A stretch of DNA of 64,000 nucleotides from Streptomyces flavofungini (GCF_030388665.1 NZ_CP128846.1:4848501-4912500), one strand, 5' to 3'. Numbered from the stretch's first letter, positions 26,311 to 34,912 are shown. Translations and numbers: made by a program. The notes: generated by a model not told the origin, from the sequence alone.

Positions 26311-26390
26311 CGCGAAGCACGGACCTGCCGCGATGGGTCGCGCCGAGCACGGACCTGCCGAGGCAGGCCGCGCCGAGCACGACATCGGCC
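26311..26390. repeat. 30-bp tandem repeat, about 2.7 copies
   Basis: Units at 26311 and 26341 share CGCGCCGAGCACGGACCTGC-type sequence with a period of exactly 30, and a partial third begins at 26371. It lies upstream of the YceI gene, between it and the transporter stop. Confidence 0.8.
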
Positions 26391-26502
26391 CCCGGCGGTG
26401 GCGACCGGCCGTCCCCAACCGTCGCGTCGCCACCGTCCCGGGGGCCCTACGCACCGCCCGGGGGCCGCGTCCGCTCAAAGCGCGGCCCCGAGGCGGGGTC
26501 CC

Positions 26503-29073
26503 TCACTCGCCCGGGTGGGCGAGTTCGATGTCGTGGCTCTCGACGACACCGCTGTCGCCGCCGACCGTCAGGCCGGTGGCCACGGGCGGGTAGCCGGTCG
26601 CGATGACCGTGTACTCGCCGCTGTCCAGGTCGGTGAAGGCGTACGCGCCGTCCGTCCCGGTGGTGGCGGTGGCCACGACGTTCCCGGCCGCGTCGACGAG
26701 CGTGACGCGCGCGCCGTTCAGCGGCCCGCCCTCGGCCCGCACGGTGCCGAGCACCCGGGCGCCGGAGCGCAGTTCGACCTCGACGCGGGTGACGCCGACG
26801 GCGGACACCTCGACGGGCAGGGCCACCGGGCGGTGCCCGGCCGCGTTCACGGCGACGGTCACGGGGCCGGGGACCAGCTCGGCGAAGGCGAAGTCGCCCT
26901 GCTCGCCGGAGGTTCCGGTGGCGAGCACATCGCCGCGCACATCGGTCACGACGACCATCGCGCCGGTCACGGGCAGCTTGGCGTCGGCGGTCCGCACGAC
27001 TCCGCTGAGCCCGCTGGTCCCGCTCAGGAGCAGGTCGTACGCGAGCGGCTCGGTGCCGACGACGACGGTCGAGGCCTGCGGCTGGAAGCCGTCGGCGGAG
27101 GCGATCAGGACGTACGAGCCGGCGCCGGGGGCGTCCACGGCGTAGGAGCCGTCGTCCTGGGCGACCGCACGCCCCACCTGCCGTCCGCCGAGGGAGATCA
27201 GCGTGACCGCGGCCCGGGGCACGGGCGCGCTCTCGGCGCCGCGGACGAAGCCGCGCACCGGCACGCCCCCGGTGTCCGTCGCGGGCGCCGCGCCGGAGCC
27301 CGTGACGGACGCCGTGGCGGCGAGCCGCTGGGTGCCGTCGGGTCCGGCCTCGGTGCGCGCGGCGACGGAGGCGAGCACGGGCCCGGCGTCGGCCGGGGCA
27401 CCGCCGGCGGTCGCGGTGGCGGGCGAAGCGGGCGCCGGGGAGGCGGAGGTGTCGCCGGACTCGGCGGCCTGCGCGAGGGCGCCCGCCGTGCGCAGCGGCA
27501 CCTCCTTGATGAACAGGGTGACCAGGAACGCGAGGAACGCGATGGGTGCGGCGATCAGGAACACGTCCGCGATGCCGTGGCCGTAGGCGCTCTCCATCAC
27601 GGTCCGGAACGGGGCGGGCAGCGCGTCCAGGTCGGGGATGCCGCCTCCGCCGGTGCCGCCGTGGCCGAGGGCGGCGCCCTGCGGGCCGAGGTCGGCGAGG
27701 CCGTCCTTCACGTAGTCGGTGATGCGCGTCGACATCACGGCGCCGAGCGCCGAGACGCCCATGGCGCCGCCGAGGGAACGGAAGAAGGTGACGACGGAGC
27801 TGGCGGCACCGATGTCCTCGGGCGCGACCTGGTTCTGCGTGCACAGCACCAGGTTCTGCATCATCATGCCGATGCCGAGGCCCATCAGGGCCATGTAGCA
27901 GGCGATGTGCCAGTACGCGGTGTCGTACCGCATGGTGCCGAGCAGACCCAGACCGGCGGTCAGCAGCACACCGCCGCTGACCAGCCAGGCCTTCCACCGG
28001 CCCGTCTTGGTGATCAACTGCCCCGAGACGGTGGACGACACGAACAGGCCCGCGATCATCGGGATCGTCATGACGCCGGACATCGTCGGCGACTTGCCGC
28101 GCGCGAGCTGGAAGTACTGGCTGAAGAAGACCGTGCCCGCGAACATCGCGACACCGACGAACAGCGAGGCCACCGAGGCGAGGGCGATGGTGCGGTTGCG
28201 GAAGAGCCGCAGCGGGATGATCGGCTCGCCGGCCCTGGACTCCACGAGCAGGAACAGCAGGCCGAGGACGATCGAGCCGCCCACCATCGCGTACGACTGC
28301 CACGACAGCCAGTCGTACTTCTTGCCGGAACCGGAGCCCGCGAAGGTCACCCACACCAGGAGCAGCGACACGGCGGCGGTGATGAAGAAGGCACCGGCCC
28401 AGTCGACCTTGACCTCCCGCTTCACGACGGGCAGCTTCAGGGTCTTCTGGAGCACGATCAGGGCGATGATCGCGAAGGGCACGCCGACGTAGAAGCACCA
28501 GCGCCAGCCGAGCCAGGAGGTGTCGGTGATGACGCCGCCGAGCAGCGGGCCGCCGACGGTGGCGACGGCGAAGGTCGCGCCGAGGTAGCCGGAGTAACGG
28601 CCGCGCTCGCGCGGGGAGATCATCGCGGCCATGACGATCTGGGCGAGCGCGGAGAGACCGCCGACGCCGATGCCCTGGACCACGCGGCAGGCGATCAGCA
28701 TCCCGGCGTTCTGCGAGAGTCCGGCGACGACCGAGCCGAGGACGTAGACGACCAGGGCTATCTGGACGAGCGCCTTCTTGCTGAACAGGTCGGACAGCTT
28801 GCCCCACAGCGGGGTGCTCGCCGTCATCGAGAGCAGCGCGGCGGTGACGACCCAGGTGTAGGCGGACTGGCCGCCACCGAGGTCACCGATGATCTCGGGC
28901 AGGGCGTTGGAGACGATCGTCGACGACAGGATCGCCACGAACATGCCGAGCAGGAGGCCGGACAGGGCCTCCATGATCTGCCGGTGCGTCATCGGGGCGC
29001 CGCTGTCGGCGTGCCCGTGCGCTCCGTGCTTGGCATGGCTGCCCCGCACACCGGACGGTGTGGATGTTGCCAT
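26503..29073 (-). CDS. MFS exporter (EmrB/QacA) fused to repeated carboxypeptidase-regulatory-like domains
   Basis: 856 residues; AAGGAA site, ATG 29073. Residues about 30-540 form a 14-helix DHA2 transporter (FVAILSSTIVSNALPEI, LWGKLSDLFSKKALVQ, GGPLLGGVITDTSWLGWRW). After an Ala/Pro/Ser-rich linker (about 550-620) come three beta-sandwich carboxypeptidase-regulatory-like modules (about 620-856), each ending in GxYxVIATG/SADGF-type strands. The appendage probably lies in the cytoplasm or at the membrane face depending on topology. The upstream MarR gene is on the same strand and 20 nt away, so it likely controls this exporter. Confidence 0.9.
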   Translation of the reverse strand: MATSTPSGVRGSHAKHGAHGHADSGAPMTHRQIMEALSGLLLGMFVAILSSTIVSNALPEIIGDLGGGQSAYTWVVTAALLSMTASTPLWGKLSDLFSKKALVQIALVVYVLGSVVAGLSQNAGMLIACRVVQGIGVGGLSALAQIVMAAMISPRERGRYSGYLGATFAVATVGGPLLGGVITDTSWLGWRWCFYVGVPFAIIALIVLQKTLKLPVVKREVKVDWAGAFFITAAVSLLLVWVTFAGSGSGKKYDWLSWQSYAMVGGSIVLGLLFLLVESRAGEPIIPLRLFRNRTIALASVASLFVGVAMFAGTVFFSQYFQLARGKSPTMSGVMTIPMIAGLFVSSTVSGQLITKTGRWKAWLVSGGVLLTAGLGLLGTMRYDTAYWHIACYMALMGLGIGMMMQNLVLCTQNQVAPEDIGAASSVVTFFRSLGGAMGVSALGAVMSTRITDYVKDGLADLGPQGAALGHGGTGGGGIPDLDALPAPFRTVMESAYGHGIADVFLIAAPIAFLAFLVTLFIKEVPLRTAGALAQAAESGDTSASPAPASPATATAGGAPADAGPVLASVAARTEAGPDGTQRLAATASVTGSGAAPATDTGGVPVRGFVRGAESAPVPRAAVTLISLGGRQVGRAVAQDDGSYAVDAPGAGSYVLIASADGFQPQASTVVVGTEPLAYDLLLSGTSGLSGVVRTADAKLPVTGAMVVVTDVRGDVLATGTSGEQGDFAFAELVPGPVTVAVNAAGHRPVALPVEVSAVGVTRVEVELRSGARVLGTVRAEGGPLNGARVTLVDAAGNVVATATTGTDGAYAFTDLDSGEYTVIATGYPPVATGLTVGGDSGVVESHDIELAHPGE

Positions 29074-29092
29074 GGGTTCCTTTTCCTGATTC

Positions 29093-29596
29093 TCACGCGG
29101 GTGTACGGGTGGGTTCGGTGGGTTCTACGGACGCGTGCGGCGGTCCGGGGAGCCGGGCCGAAGCCGCGCGGCAGTCCCCGAATCCCGCACGCAGGCGGGC
29201 GAGCAGCGAGCTGAGCCGACCGACGTCGGCATCGGACCAGTCGTGCAGGTAGTGGGCGAGGGTCGCGATGGAGAGCTCGGACAGCTCCTCGAACTTGGCC
29301 TCGCCCGCGGGGGTGAGCCGCAGGATGCGCGAGCGTTTGTCCGCGGGGTCCGGGGCCCGGTCGATCCAGCCGCGCTCCGCGACGTGCGCGACATGACGGC
29401 TGGTCACCGACATGTCGACGGCGAGGAGTTCCGCGAGGCGGCTCATCCGCATCTCGCCGTGACGCTGGAGCAGCGTGAGCACGGCGGCGGAGCCGCTCGG
29501 GCAGTCGGCGGGCAGGCCGCGGCCGAGGCCGCGCTTCACGGCGCCGATGGCGCTGAGCTGGCGGGCCAGCTCCGCGTATTCACGCTGTGCGGCCAT
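29093..29596 (-). CDS. MarR-family transcriptional regulator
   Basis: 167 residues from ATG 29596 with GAGGGTGG; an in-frame ATG at 29632 is rejected because it falls inside the promoter -10. Winged helix: SAAVLTLLQRHGEMRMSRLAELLAVDMSVTSRHVAHVAERGWIDRAPDPADKRSRILRLTPAG, including the DKRSR wing. It precedes the MFS fusion gene by 20 nt, so the two form an operon. The operator cluster at 29615-29657 overlaps its own promoter, indicating autorepression relieved by a drug or metabolite. Confidence 0.93.
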   Translation of the reverse strand: MAAQREYAELARQLSAIGAVKRGLGRGLPADCPSGSAAVLTLLQRHGEMRMSRLAELLAVDMSVTSRHVAHVAERGWIDRAPDPADKRSRILRLTPAGEAKFEELSELSIATLAHYLHDWSDADVGRLSSLLARLRAGFGDCRAASARLPGPPHASVEPTEPTRTPA

Positions 29597-29614
29597 GGCG
29601 TCCACCCTCTTTTC

Positions 29615-29657
29615 GTTGCTTAGGGCAACCATAGAAGCAGTTGGTTGCCGCAGGCAA
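29615..29657 (-). promoter_or_regulatory. marR promoter with overlapping inverted-repeat operators
   Basis: Minus-strand -35 TTGCCT (29656-29651) and -10 TATGGT (29633-29628) are 17 nt apart. Overlapping palindromes cover them: GGCAACC/GGTTGCC at 29624-29630 and 29643-29649, TTGCC/GGCAA at 29645-29657, and GTTGC/GCAAC at 29615-29629. These repeated GTTGC half-sites fit MarR dimers blocking polymerase. Confidence 0.75.
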
Positions 29658-29757
29658 ACTAAAACCGGACCAACGGGCTAAAGGGCTGGCAAAGGTCTCG
29701 GACCACGGAGGTAAAGCCGCCGGTCAGCGGGGGTTGGGCCGGGCGGCGGGGATTCGC

Positions 29758-29763
29758 TAGGGT
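29758..29763 (+). promoter_or_regulatory. -10 element of a likely leaderless transcript
   Basis: TTGGGC (29734-29739) and TAGGGT (29758-29763) are 18 nt apart. The ATG at 29772 lies 8 nt beyond the -10, where transcription should begin, and there is no ribosome site. Confidence 0.5.
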
Positions 29764-29771
29764 CCTGCCCC

Positions 29772-29996
29772 ATGGCACACAACCCCCATGCACCGCAGGG
29801 CGCCCCGGGCCCCGAGGGCCAGCACGACCCGGCGGGCTCCACCCAGATGTTCCGCGCCTTCGTCGACGAGCCCCCGCAGGGCGGCCGCGCGCAGCGGCAG
29901 GCGGCGGCCCCGGCGGGCCCGCGCATCGGCCTGATCGTGGGCGTGGTCGTGGCGATCGCGGTCGTGGCCGCGGTGGCCTGGCTGGCGCTGAAGTAA
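29772..29996 (+). CDS. Small single-pass membrane protein
   Basis: 74 residues. A hydrophilic Pro/Gly/Gln-rich N-terminal half contains STQMFRAFVDEPPQGGRAQRQ; one membrane helix (about 52-72, IGLIVGVVVAIAVVAAVAWLAL) ends at the C terminus, a tail-anchor-like layout. No signal peptide or known domain; function unknown. Probably leaderless. It is divergent from the marR operon and followed by strong hairpins, so monocistronic. Confidence 0.75.
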   Translation: MAHNPHAPQGAPGPEGQHDPAGSTQMFRAFVDEPPQGGRAQRQAAAPAGPRIGLIVGVVVAIAVVAAVAWLALK

Positions 29997-29997
29997 C

Positions 29998-30056
29998 GCT
30001 CCGGGCGGGCCCCGGAGCGACGCTCCGGCGCCCGCCCGCACGCGGGTGCGGGCGCC
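29998..30056. terminator. Two GC-rich hairpins between convergent genes
   Basis: GCTCCGGG/CCCGGAGC (29998-30018) and GGCGCCCGC/GCGGGCGCC (30027-30056) stand between the small membrane gene and the convergent lipoprotein gene. There is no T-run, as is usual in Streptomyces terminators. Confidence 0.65.
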
Positions 30057-30094
30057 CGGTGGTGCCTCCCGGCCTCGCTGAGGTCCCCTGAGGG

Positions 30095-31039
30095 CTACTT
30101 CCACTCCACGTCGACGTCGCGCGTCTCGATGCGCATGCCGAGCGGAACACGCCACCAGTCGACACAAACAGGCCAAGTCTTCTTCACGGTTCTCCCGGCC
30201 TTGATGGGCGCGGGGAGCTTCCGCGTGGACTCGATGGTCCCCCAGTCCACGCCGAGGGCGCCGATGATGTGCGTACCGAACGTCACGCTGCCCGAACGCA
30301 CGGCGGAACCCCCGGTGTTGCGGAAGGTCAGGGTCACGTCCTCGCACCACCGCTTGTCCCCGGCCTCACGCCGGGGCTCGCCGGTCCTGAGGACGGCGGG
30401 GCCGGGGGGTTTCGGCTCCGGGCCGGGCTTCGGGGCCTGGCCCGGGTCGGGGGCGGGCTTCGAGGGGGTGCCGGGGGTGGAGGCGCCGCCGCTGGGGGAG
30501 CCGGGGCGGGTGTCGTCGCCCCCGCCCCCTTTCTCCCCTTTCTCTTCTTCCTCCCCTTCCTCTTCGCCGCTCCCGCCGCCCTGACCGCGTCCGCTCGACG
30601 GGCCGCCCGGCCCGTCCCGGTCCCCGGAACTCGCCCTGCCGCCGGGCGACTTCCCGCCCGACCCGTCCGACCTGCCGGACCCGCCCGAATCCCCGCCGGA
30701 GGACCGGCCGTCGTCGCCCCCGGCCTGCCCGGCGCCCTCCGCCCCGGAACCTCCCGCCCCGGCCCTCTTCCCCGGCGCCTCCCCGGAGGACCCTCCGCCC
30801 GAAGGACCCCCCTCCGAAGGCGCCCCGTCCAGCGGCACGAACTCCACGTCCCCACTGGGCCCCACGGCCTTCCCGGACCCCTTCTCCGGCCCGCCCCCGG
30901 CCGCACCGGTGGCCACATAGCCGTCCCGCGCGTCGCCGCCGCACGCGGCGAGCAGCCCGCCGATCCCCAGCACCACGGCCGAGGCGCCCGCTATCGCGCC
31001 CCGGCGGCCACGTCCGCCACTCCACGCACCACGAAGCAT
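30095..31039 (-). CDS. Secreted lipoprotein with long low-complexity linker
   Basis: 314 residues. The N terminus has arginines, a hydrophobic stretch and a lipobox GLLAACGG (Cys near 33), so a lipid-anchored extracellular protein is expected. Residues about 50-215 are Gly/Ser/Pro/Glu-rich disorder, including an acidic EEEGEEEEKGEKG run. The C-terminal about 95 residues look folded: RWCEDVTLTFRNTGGSAVRSGSVTFGTHIIGALGVDWGTIES, with two Cys (RWCEDV, WPVCVDWW) likely disulfide-bonded; it resembles a beta-sandwich cell-surface domain. Function unknown. ATG 31039. It converges on the small membrane gene. Confidence 0.8.
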   Translation of the reverse strand: MLRGAWSGGRGRRGAIAGASAVVLGIGGLLAACGGDARDGYVATGAAGGGPEKGSGKAVGPSGDVEFVPLDGAPSEGGPSGGGSSGEAPGKRAGAGGSGAEGAGQAGGDDGRSSGGDSGGSGRSDGSGGKSPGGRASSGDRDGPGGPSSGRGQGGGSGEEEGEEEEKGEKGGGGDDTRPGSPSGGASTPGTPSKPAPDPGQAPKPGPEPKPPGPAVLRTGEPRREAGDKRWCEDVTLTFRNTGGSAVRSGSVTFGTHIIGALGVDWGTIESTRKLPAPIKAGRTVKKTWPVCVDWWRVPLGMRIETRDVDVEWK

Positions 31040-31214
31040 CGCGCCAGTGTGGCTGACGCTCCGTCAATTAGGAACCCCGTCAACAGAATGGTCCCGGTGC
31101 CGTGGCGCGTCCCCGTCCCCACCCTCGTGGTCCGCGCGAGCGCAGCGCGCGCACGACCGACAGCCCCGGCGGTTGCTCCCGGGGCTGCGGTGGGGTCGGA
31201 CGGGGCGGAACTCG

Positions 31215-32087
31215 TCAGTCCGCGATGAGCCCCTCCCGGAGCTGGGACAGCGTCCGGGTCAGCAGGCGGGAGACGTGCATCTGCGAGATGCCGACCTCCT
31301 CGCCGATCTGGGACTGCGTCATGTTCGCGAAGAAGCGCAGCATGATGATGCGGCGTTCGCGCGGCGGCAGTTTGGCGAGGAGGGGCTTCAGGGACTCGCG
31401 GTACTCGACGCCCTCCAGGGCGGTGTCCTCGTAGCCGAGGCGGTCCGCGAGGGAGCCCTCGCCGCCGTCGTCCTCGGGGGCGGGCGAGTCGAGGGAGGAG
31501 GCGGTGTACGCGTTGCCGACGGCGAGGCCGTCGACCACGTCCTCCTCGGACACGCCGAGCACGGCGGCCAGTTCGGGCACCGTGGGGGAGCGGTCGAGGC
31601 GCTGGGCGAGCTCGTCGCTGGCCTTCGTCAGGGCCAGGCGCAGCTCCTGGAGCCGGCGCGGGACGCGCACGGACCAGCTGGTGTCCCGGAAGAAGCGCTT
31701 GATCTCACCGACGACGGTCGGCATCGCGAACGTGGGGAACTCCACGCCGCGTTCGCAGTCGAACCGGTCGATCGCCTTGATCAGGCCGATGGTGCCGACC
31801 TGGACGATGTCCTCCATCGGTTCGTTGCGGCTGCGGAAGCGCGCCGCGGCGTACCGCACCAGGGGGAGGTTGAGCTCGATCAGGGTGTCTCTGACGTAGG
31901 CACGCTCGGGGCTGTCCTGGTCGAGTGCGGCGAGCCGCAGGAAGAGGGAGCGGGACAGGGTGCGGGTGTCGATGGTTCCCGGCGCCGTGGTCACGGCTTC
32001 GGAACCGTTGAGCGCGTCGGGCGCGGATTCGCTCTCACTGTCGAGCGTGAGCGTGAGCACCTTCGAGCTGCCCTGGTCTGCGGACAT
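31215..32087 (-). CDS. sigN: SigB/SigF-family alternative sigma factor (SigN-like)
   Basis: 290 residues from ATG 32087 with AGGGGGTGG; an upstream extension in frame is spurious. Sigma regions 2, 3 and 4 of the SigB/F/G class are complete: [57 protein letters not shown], then [33 protein letters not shown]. It lies immediately downstream of sigF on the same strand, as sigN does in Streptomyces coelicolor (from memory), where SigN acts in aerial hyphae. Such factors are normally held by anti-sigma factors, none of which is next door. Confidence 0.85.
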   Translation of the reverse strand: MSADQGSSKVLTLTLDSESESAPDALNGSEAVTTAPGTIDTRTLSRSLFLRLAALDQDSPERAYVRDTLIELNLPLVRYAAARFRSRNEPMEDIVQVGTIGLIKAIDRFDCERGVEFPTFAMPTVVGEIKRFFRDTSWSVRVPRRLQELRLALTKASDELAQRLDRSPTVPELAAVLGVSEEDVVDGLAVGNAYTASSLDSPAPEDDGGEGSLADRLGYEDTALEGVEYRESLKPLLAKLPPRERRIIMLRFFANMTQSQIGEEVGISQMHVSRLLTRTLSQLREGLIAD

Positions 32088-32330
32088 GCCACCCCCTTGA
32101 GGTCGCGGACGGTCGCGGCCGGCGCCCCGTCGAAGGAACGCAGCCTCCACCTGAATACCGGCGGCGGGGCCCCGGCAAACGCGGTTCCAGCAGAATGTCA
32201 CATGTCGGCAACACGCTGTAGTGACTTGTCGACAAGTGAGGGTGACGTCCGTGCAGGAAAGAGGGGGTCTGAGACTTTTTCGGCCCCGACTCCGTCGGTA
32301 ACGACCGAAAGGCTGCTCCACCCGATACGG

Positions 32331-33281
32331 TTACGCCTCGATCCGATTTGCGGACCGAAGTCGCGCGAAGCTTCTGGCGAGCAGGCGCGACACATGCATC
32401 TGGGAAACGCCCAATTCGGCGCTGATCTGGGACTGGGTCAGGTTGCTGTAGTAGCGGAGCAGCAGGATTCGCTGTTCCCGCTCGGGCAGTTGGACGAGCA
32501 GGTGCCGGACGAGGTCGCGGTGCTCGACGCCGTCGAGGGCCGGGTCCTCGTACCCGAGCCGGTCCAGGAGCCCGGGCAGCCCGTCGCCCTCCTGCGCGGC
32601 CTCCAGGGACGTCGCGTGGTACGAACGCCCGGCCTCGATGCAGGAGAGCACCTCCTCCTCGGTGATCCGCAGCCGCTCGGCGATCTCGGCGGTGGTGGGC
32701 GAGCGCCCGAAGGACGTGGTCAGGTCCTCCGTCGCCCCGGTGACCTGCACCCACAGCTCGTGCAGCCGCCGCGGTACGTGCACGGTGCGCACGTTGTCGC
32801 GGAAGTACCGCTTGATCTCGCCGACGACCGTGGGCATGGCGAAGGTCGGGAACTGCACGCCGCGGTCGGGGTCGAAGCGGTCGATGGCGTTGATGAGGCC
32901 GATGGTGCCGACCTGGACGACGTCCTCCATCGGCTCGTTGCGGCTGCGGAAGCGGGCGGCGGCGTAGCGCACCAGCGGCAGGTTGGCCTCGATCAGGGCG
33001 CCGCGCACCCTGGCGTGCTCGACGGTGCCCGGCTCCAGCTCCTTGAGCTGGGCGAACAGCACCTGGGTGAGGGCGCGGGTGTCGGCGCCCCTGCTGCTCG
33101 GCGCCTTGGCGGGCGGCGGCTCGGAGCGCGGTGGTTCGGTGGGCGGTGGCTCGGCGGCCTGTGCGGGCGGGGCGTCGGGGGTCCGCGCGTGCGGTGCCTC
33201 CGTGGCCCGGGCCGCCGGGGTCTCGGGCGCCTGTGCGGGCGGCGCTTCGGGCGCAGAACTGGCCGGCACGGTCAACGCCAC
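32331..33281 (-). CDS. sigF: Sporulation sigma factor SigF
   Basis: 316 residues from GTG 33281 after GGAGAAGG. The N-terminal 65 residues are Pro/Ala-rich and variable; the rest is a complete SigB/F-class sigma factor ending [23 protein letters not shown], close to what I remember of S. coelicolor SigF, needed for spore maturation. About 240 nt separate it from sigN, so sigN has its own leader. Upstream are three 10-bp direct repeats (33307-33336), a possible regulator-binding array. Confidence 0.9.
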   Translation of the reverse strand: MALTVPASSAPEAPPAQAPETPAARATEAPHARTPDAPPAQAAEPPPTEPPRSEPPPAKAPSSRGADTRALTQVLFAQLKELEPGTVEHARVRGALIEANLPLVRYAAARFRSRNEPMEDVVQVGTIGLINAIDRFDPDRGVQFPTFAMPTVVGEIKRYFRDNVRTVHVPRRLHELWVQVTGATEDLTTSFGRSPTTAEIAERLRITEEEVLSCIEAGRSYHATSLEAAQEGDGLPGLLDRLGYEDPALDGVEHRDLVRHLLVQLPEREQRILLLRYYSNLTQSQISAELGVSQMHVSRLLARSFARLRSANRIEA

Positions 33282-33306
33282 CCCTTCTCCGGCGAGTCCG
33301 GCCGAG

Positions 33307-33336
33307 CTCGGTCAAGCTCGGTCGACCTCGGTCAAC
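33307..33336 (-). promoter_or_regulatory. Three 10-bp direct repeats upstream of sigF
   Basis: CTCGGTCAAG, CTCGGTCGAC and CTCGGTCAAC stand head to tail, 26-55 bp upstream of the sigF start codon. The 10-bp period places each copy on the same helix face, as expected of a cooperative binding site or a slippage repeat. Confidence 0.4.
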
Positions 33337-33436
33337 TCATCCGTCAAAAGCGGTCATAGCATCACAAGACATGTGCACTGTGTGCAAGCACCTGATAACT
33401 CCGTGTTGAGGGGCAAGTTGGGGCATAAGACGCGGA

Positions 33437-33468
33437 ACGGCCCCGCACCGTTCCCGGTGCGGGGCCGT
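33437..33468 (-). terminator. Hairpin terminator after the Dabb gene
   Basis: ACGGCCCCGCACC and GGTGCGGGGCCGT form a perfect 13-bp stem 44 nt past the Dabb stop, between that gene and the sigF upstream region. Confidence 0.75.
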
Positions 33469-33511
33469 GGAAAACGTGCCGGCGGTCGCGGAACTCGCGG
33501 CGGCGGCGGCC

Positions 33512-33805
33512 TCAGAACTCGTAGTCGGCGATCACCCACGTGGCGAACTCGCGCCACAGTCCGACGCCCGCCTGGTGCGCCGGGTGCTCCAGGTACCGGG
33601 TGAGCGCATCGGTGTCGTCGACGGCCGAGTTGATGGCGTAGTCGTACGCGATGGGGCGCTCGGAGATGTTCCAGGCGCACTCCCAGAAGCGCAGCTCGGG
33701 GATGATCCCGCCGAGCTCCTCGAAGGCCTTGACCCCGGCGACGACACGCGGGTCGTCGCGCTCGACGCCGTCGTTGAGCTTGAAGAGGACCAGATGGCGG
33801 ATCAC
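33512..33805 (-). CDS. Dabb (stress-responsive A/B barrel) protein
   Basis: 97 residues, GTG 33805 with GAGGGAG. The sequence MIRHLVLFKLNDGVERDDPRVVAGVKAFEEL, then WNISERPIAYDYAINSAVDDTDALTRYLEHPAHQAG, is a complete Dabb dimeric barrel domain. Members are small stress-induced proteins or ligand-binding enzymes with no fixed reaction. It is 10 nt downstream of a 59-residue membrane protein on the same strand, so the two are co-transcribed. Confidence 0.88.
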   Translation of the reverse strand: MIRHLVLFKLNDGVERDDPRVVAGVKAFEELGGIIPELRFWECAWNISERPIAYDYAINSAVDDTDALTRYLEHPAHQAGVGLWREFATWVIADYEF

Positions 33806-33815
33806 GGGCGCTCCC

Positions 33816-33995
33816 TCAGTCGTCCTTGCCGCCGTTGGCGACCCAGGTCATGAAGTCGCCGATGGCCTTGGCGGCGTTCGAAATGCCCTCGAACCCTACC
33901 TGGACGTAGTCCGCGGCCTGCTCCGGGTCGGTGATGATCACGTAGAGGACGAACACCACGAGGACGAAAAGAATGATCTTTTTCGGGTCCTTCAC
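33816..33995 (-). CDS. 59-residue small membrane protein
   Basis: GTG 33995 with GGGAGG, reading MKDPKKIILFVLVVFVLYVI, then ITDPEQAADYVQVGFEGISN and a hydrophilic end AKAIGDFMTWVANGGKDD. One membrane helix at about 7-22, cytoplasmic lysines before it; the C-terminal half is an amphipathic helix. Good third-position GC supports coding. It immediately precedes the Dabb gene and is probably in its operon. Function unknown; possibly membrane stress related given the neighbour. Confidence 0.8.
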   Translation of the reverse strand: MKDPKKIILFVLVVFVLYVIITDPEQAADYVQVGFEGISNAAKAIGDFMTWVANGGKDD

Positions 33996-34289
33996 GCTGT
34001 GGCCTCCCCTTGCCCGTTCATCCCCGAACCCCCGTGTGCGGTGTTCCGTGCCGTGTTCCGCTTGTGCCGGGCGAGTCTAACGTGGCGCGAACTCACCAGG
34101 TTTTTAAGGACCAATGACCCGGGGGCAGGGGCCCTTCGTCTGGCCGTTTCCGGTTGCGGGCGGCGCAGGATGGTGGTGAGCCCGGCGGATCTGGCAGGAA
34201 TCCAAGGGCCCGGGATCGGTCTCCACTGCGGGGTCCACGCCGTCCTCTTCCCCCGGTGGCGGCGTTGACTTGGGAGTTCGGTCCTCGTC

Positions 34290-34373
34290 GGGGGGAGCGG
34301 CTTGTCCCCCCGATGCCGCTTCCCCCGTCCTATCGGAAGAAGGCCCCGGTGCCCTGACGGCGCCGGGGTTTTT
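34290..34373 (+). ncRNA. Candidate C-rich-loop small RNA (6C-like) with terminator
   Basis: No gene is seen between 33996 and 34513. On the plus strand GGGGGGAGCGGC (34290-34301) pairs with GCCGCTTCCCCC (34315-34326) to make a 12-bp stem whose loop contains exactly six consecutive Cs, the feature that defines actinobacterial 6C RNAs as I remember them. After a short linker a strong intrinsic terminator follows: CCCCGGTGCC/GGCGCCGGGG (34344-34368) and TTTTT (34369-34373). The upstream end and promoter are unclear, so the transcript may begin earlier; a second C-rich hairpin (ACGCCG/CGGCGT arms at about 34239-34265) precedes it. Confidence 0.45.
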
Positions 34374-34513
34374 CCGTGTCTGTTCGGTGTTCTCCGGTGC
34401 TTCTTCGGCGTTGCCGGGTGTTCTTCGGCGGCGCCCGCGCGAAATGCCGAAGCACTCGTGATCAATACCCCCGGTCCGTATGCTTGTCCGTATTACGGGG
34501 GGTGATGCATCCC

Positions 34514-34912
34514 ATGCAGATGGTCATTCACGTACGACTGTCCGTGGCCGCGGACGAACTGCCCTGGTTTCTCGTTCCCGCCGCCGAGCCGACCCTGCGC
34601 ACTCTTTTCGAACGAATGGGCGGAACACTCCAGTCCTTCAGCCTGCACCCGCCCGACGGCGTCGAGCTGTACTTCACGCTGCCCGCCGAACCGCAGCCGA
34701 CCGCCGACACCGTCGAGCAGGCCCTGCGGCTGCTGCGCGGCGCCTTCGGCCTGCGCCCCGGAACCCACCAGATCGTCCCTCCGACCCGCACGGGCGCCAC
34801 CGGCACCCGCCGCCTCCAGTTCGGCGGCACCCGCGGGCGCGGGCGGGTGTGCGCCGAGTGCGGCGGGGTCGACGAGCGGCACGAACGGGGGTGCCCGCGT
34901 TCCCGGAGCTGA
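34514..34912 (+). CDS. Hypothetical protein with C-terminal Cys/His cluster
   Basis: 132 residues from ATG 34514, 11 nt after a GGGGGG ribosome-like site; ATG 34505 is an alternative. The N-terminal domain (VIHVRLSVAADELPWFLVPAAEP) reads as an alpha/beta fold. The end CAECGGVDERHERGCP could bind zinc. No homologue is recognised beyond a vague memory of conserved Streptomyces proteins. Just upstream, TCCGTAT occurs twice (34475, 34487) with the palindrome CCGTATTACGG (34488-34498), a possible regulator site. Stands alone before a membrane-protein gene. Confidence 0.65.
   Translation: MQMVIHVRLSVAADELPWFLVPAAEPTLRTLFERMGGTLQSFSLHPPDGVELYFTLPAEPQPTADTVEQALRLLRGAFGLRPGTHQIVPPTRTGATGTRRLQFGGTRGRGRVCAECGGVDERHERGCPRSRS

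Noticed and set aside
29597..29632. Upstream ATG for the MarR gene
   Set aside because: It overlaps the promoter -10 and operator; ATG 29596 has a good ribosome site.
30269..31228. Plus-strand frame opposite the lipoprotein gene
   Set aside because: It is a shadow of the low-complexity linker of the lipoprotein, which has a signal peptide and lipobox on the other strand.
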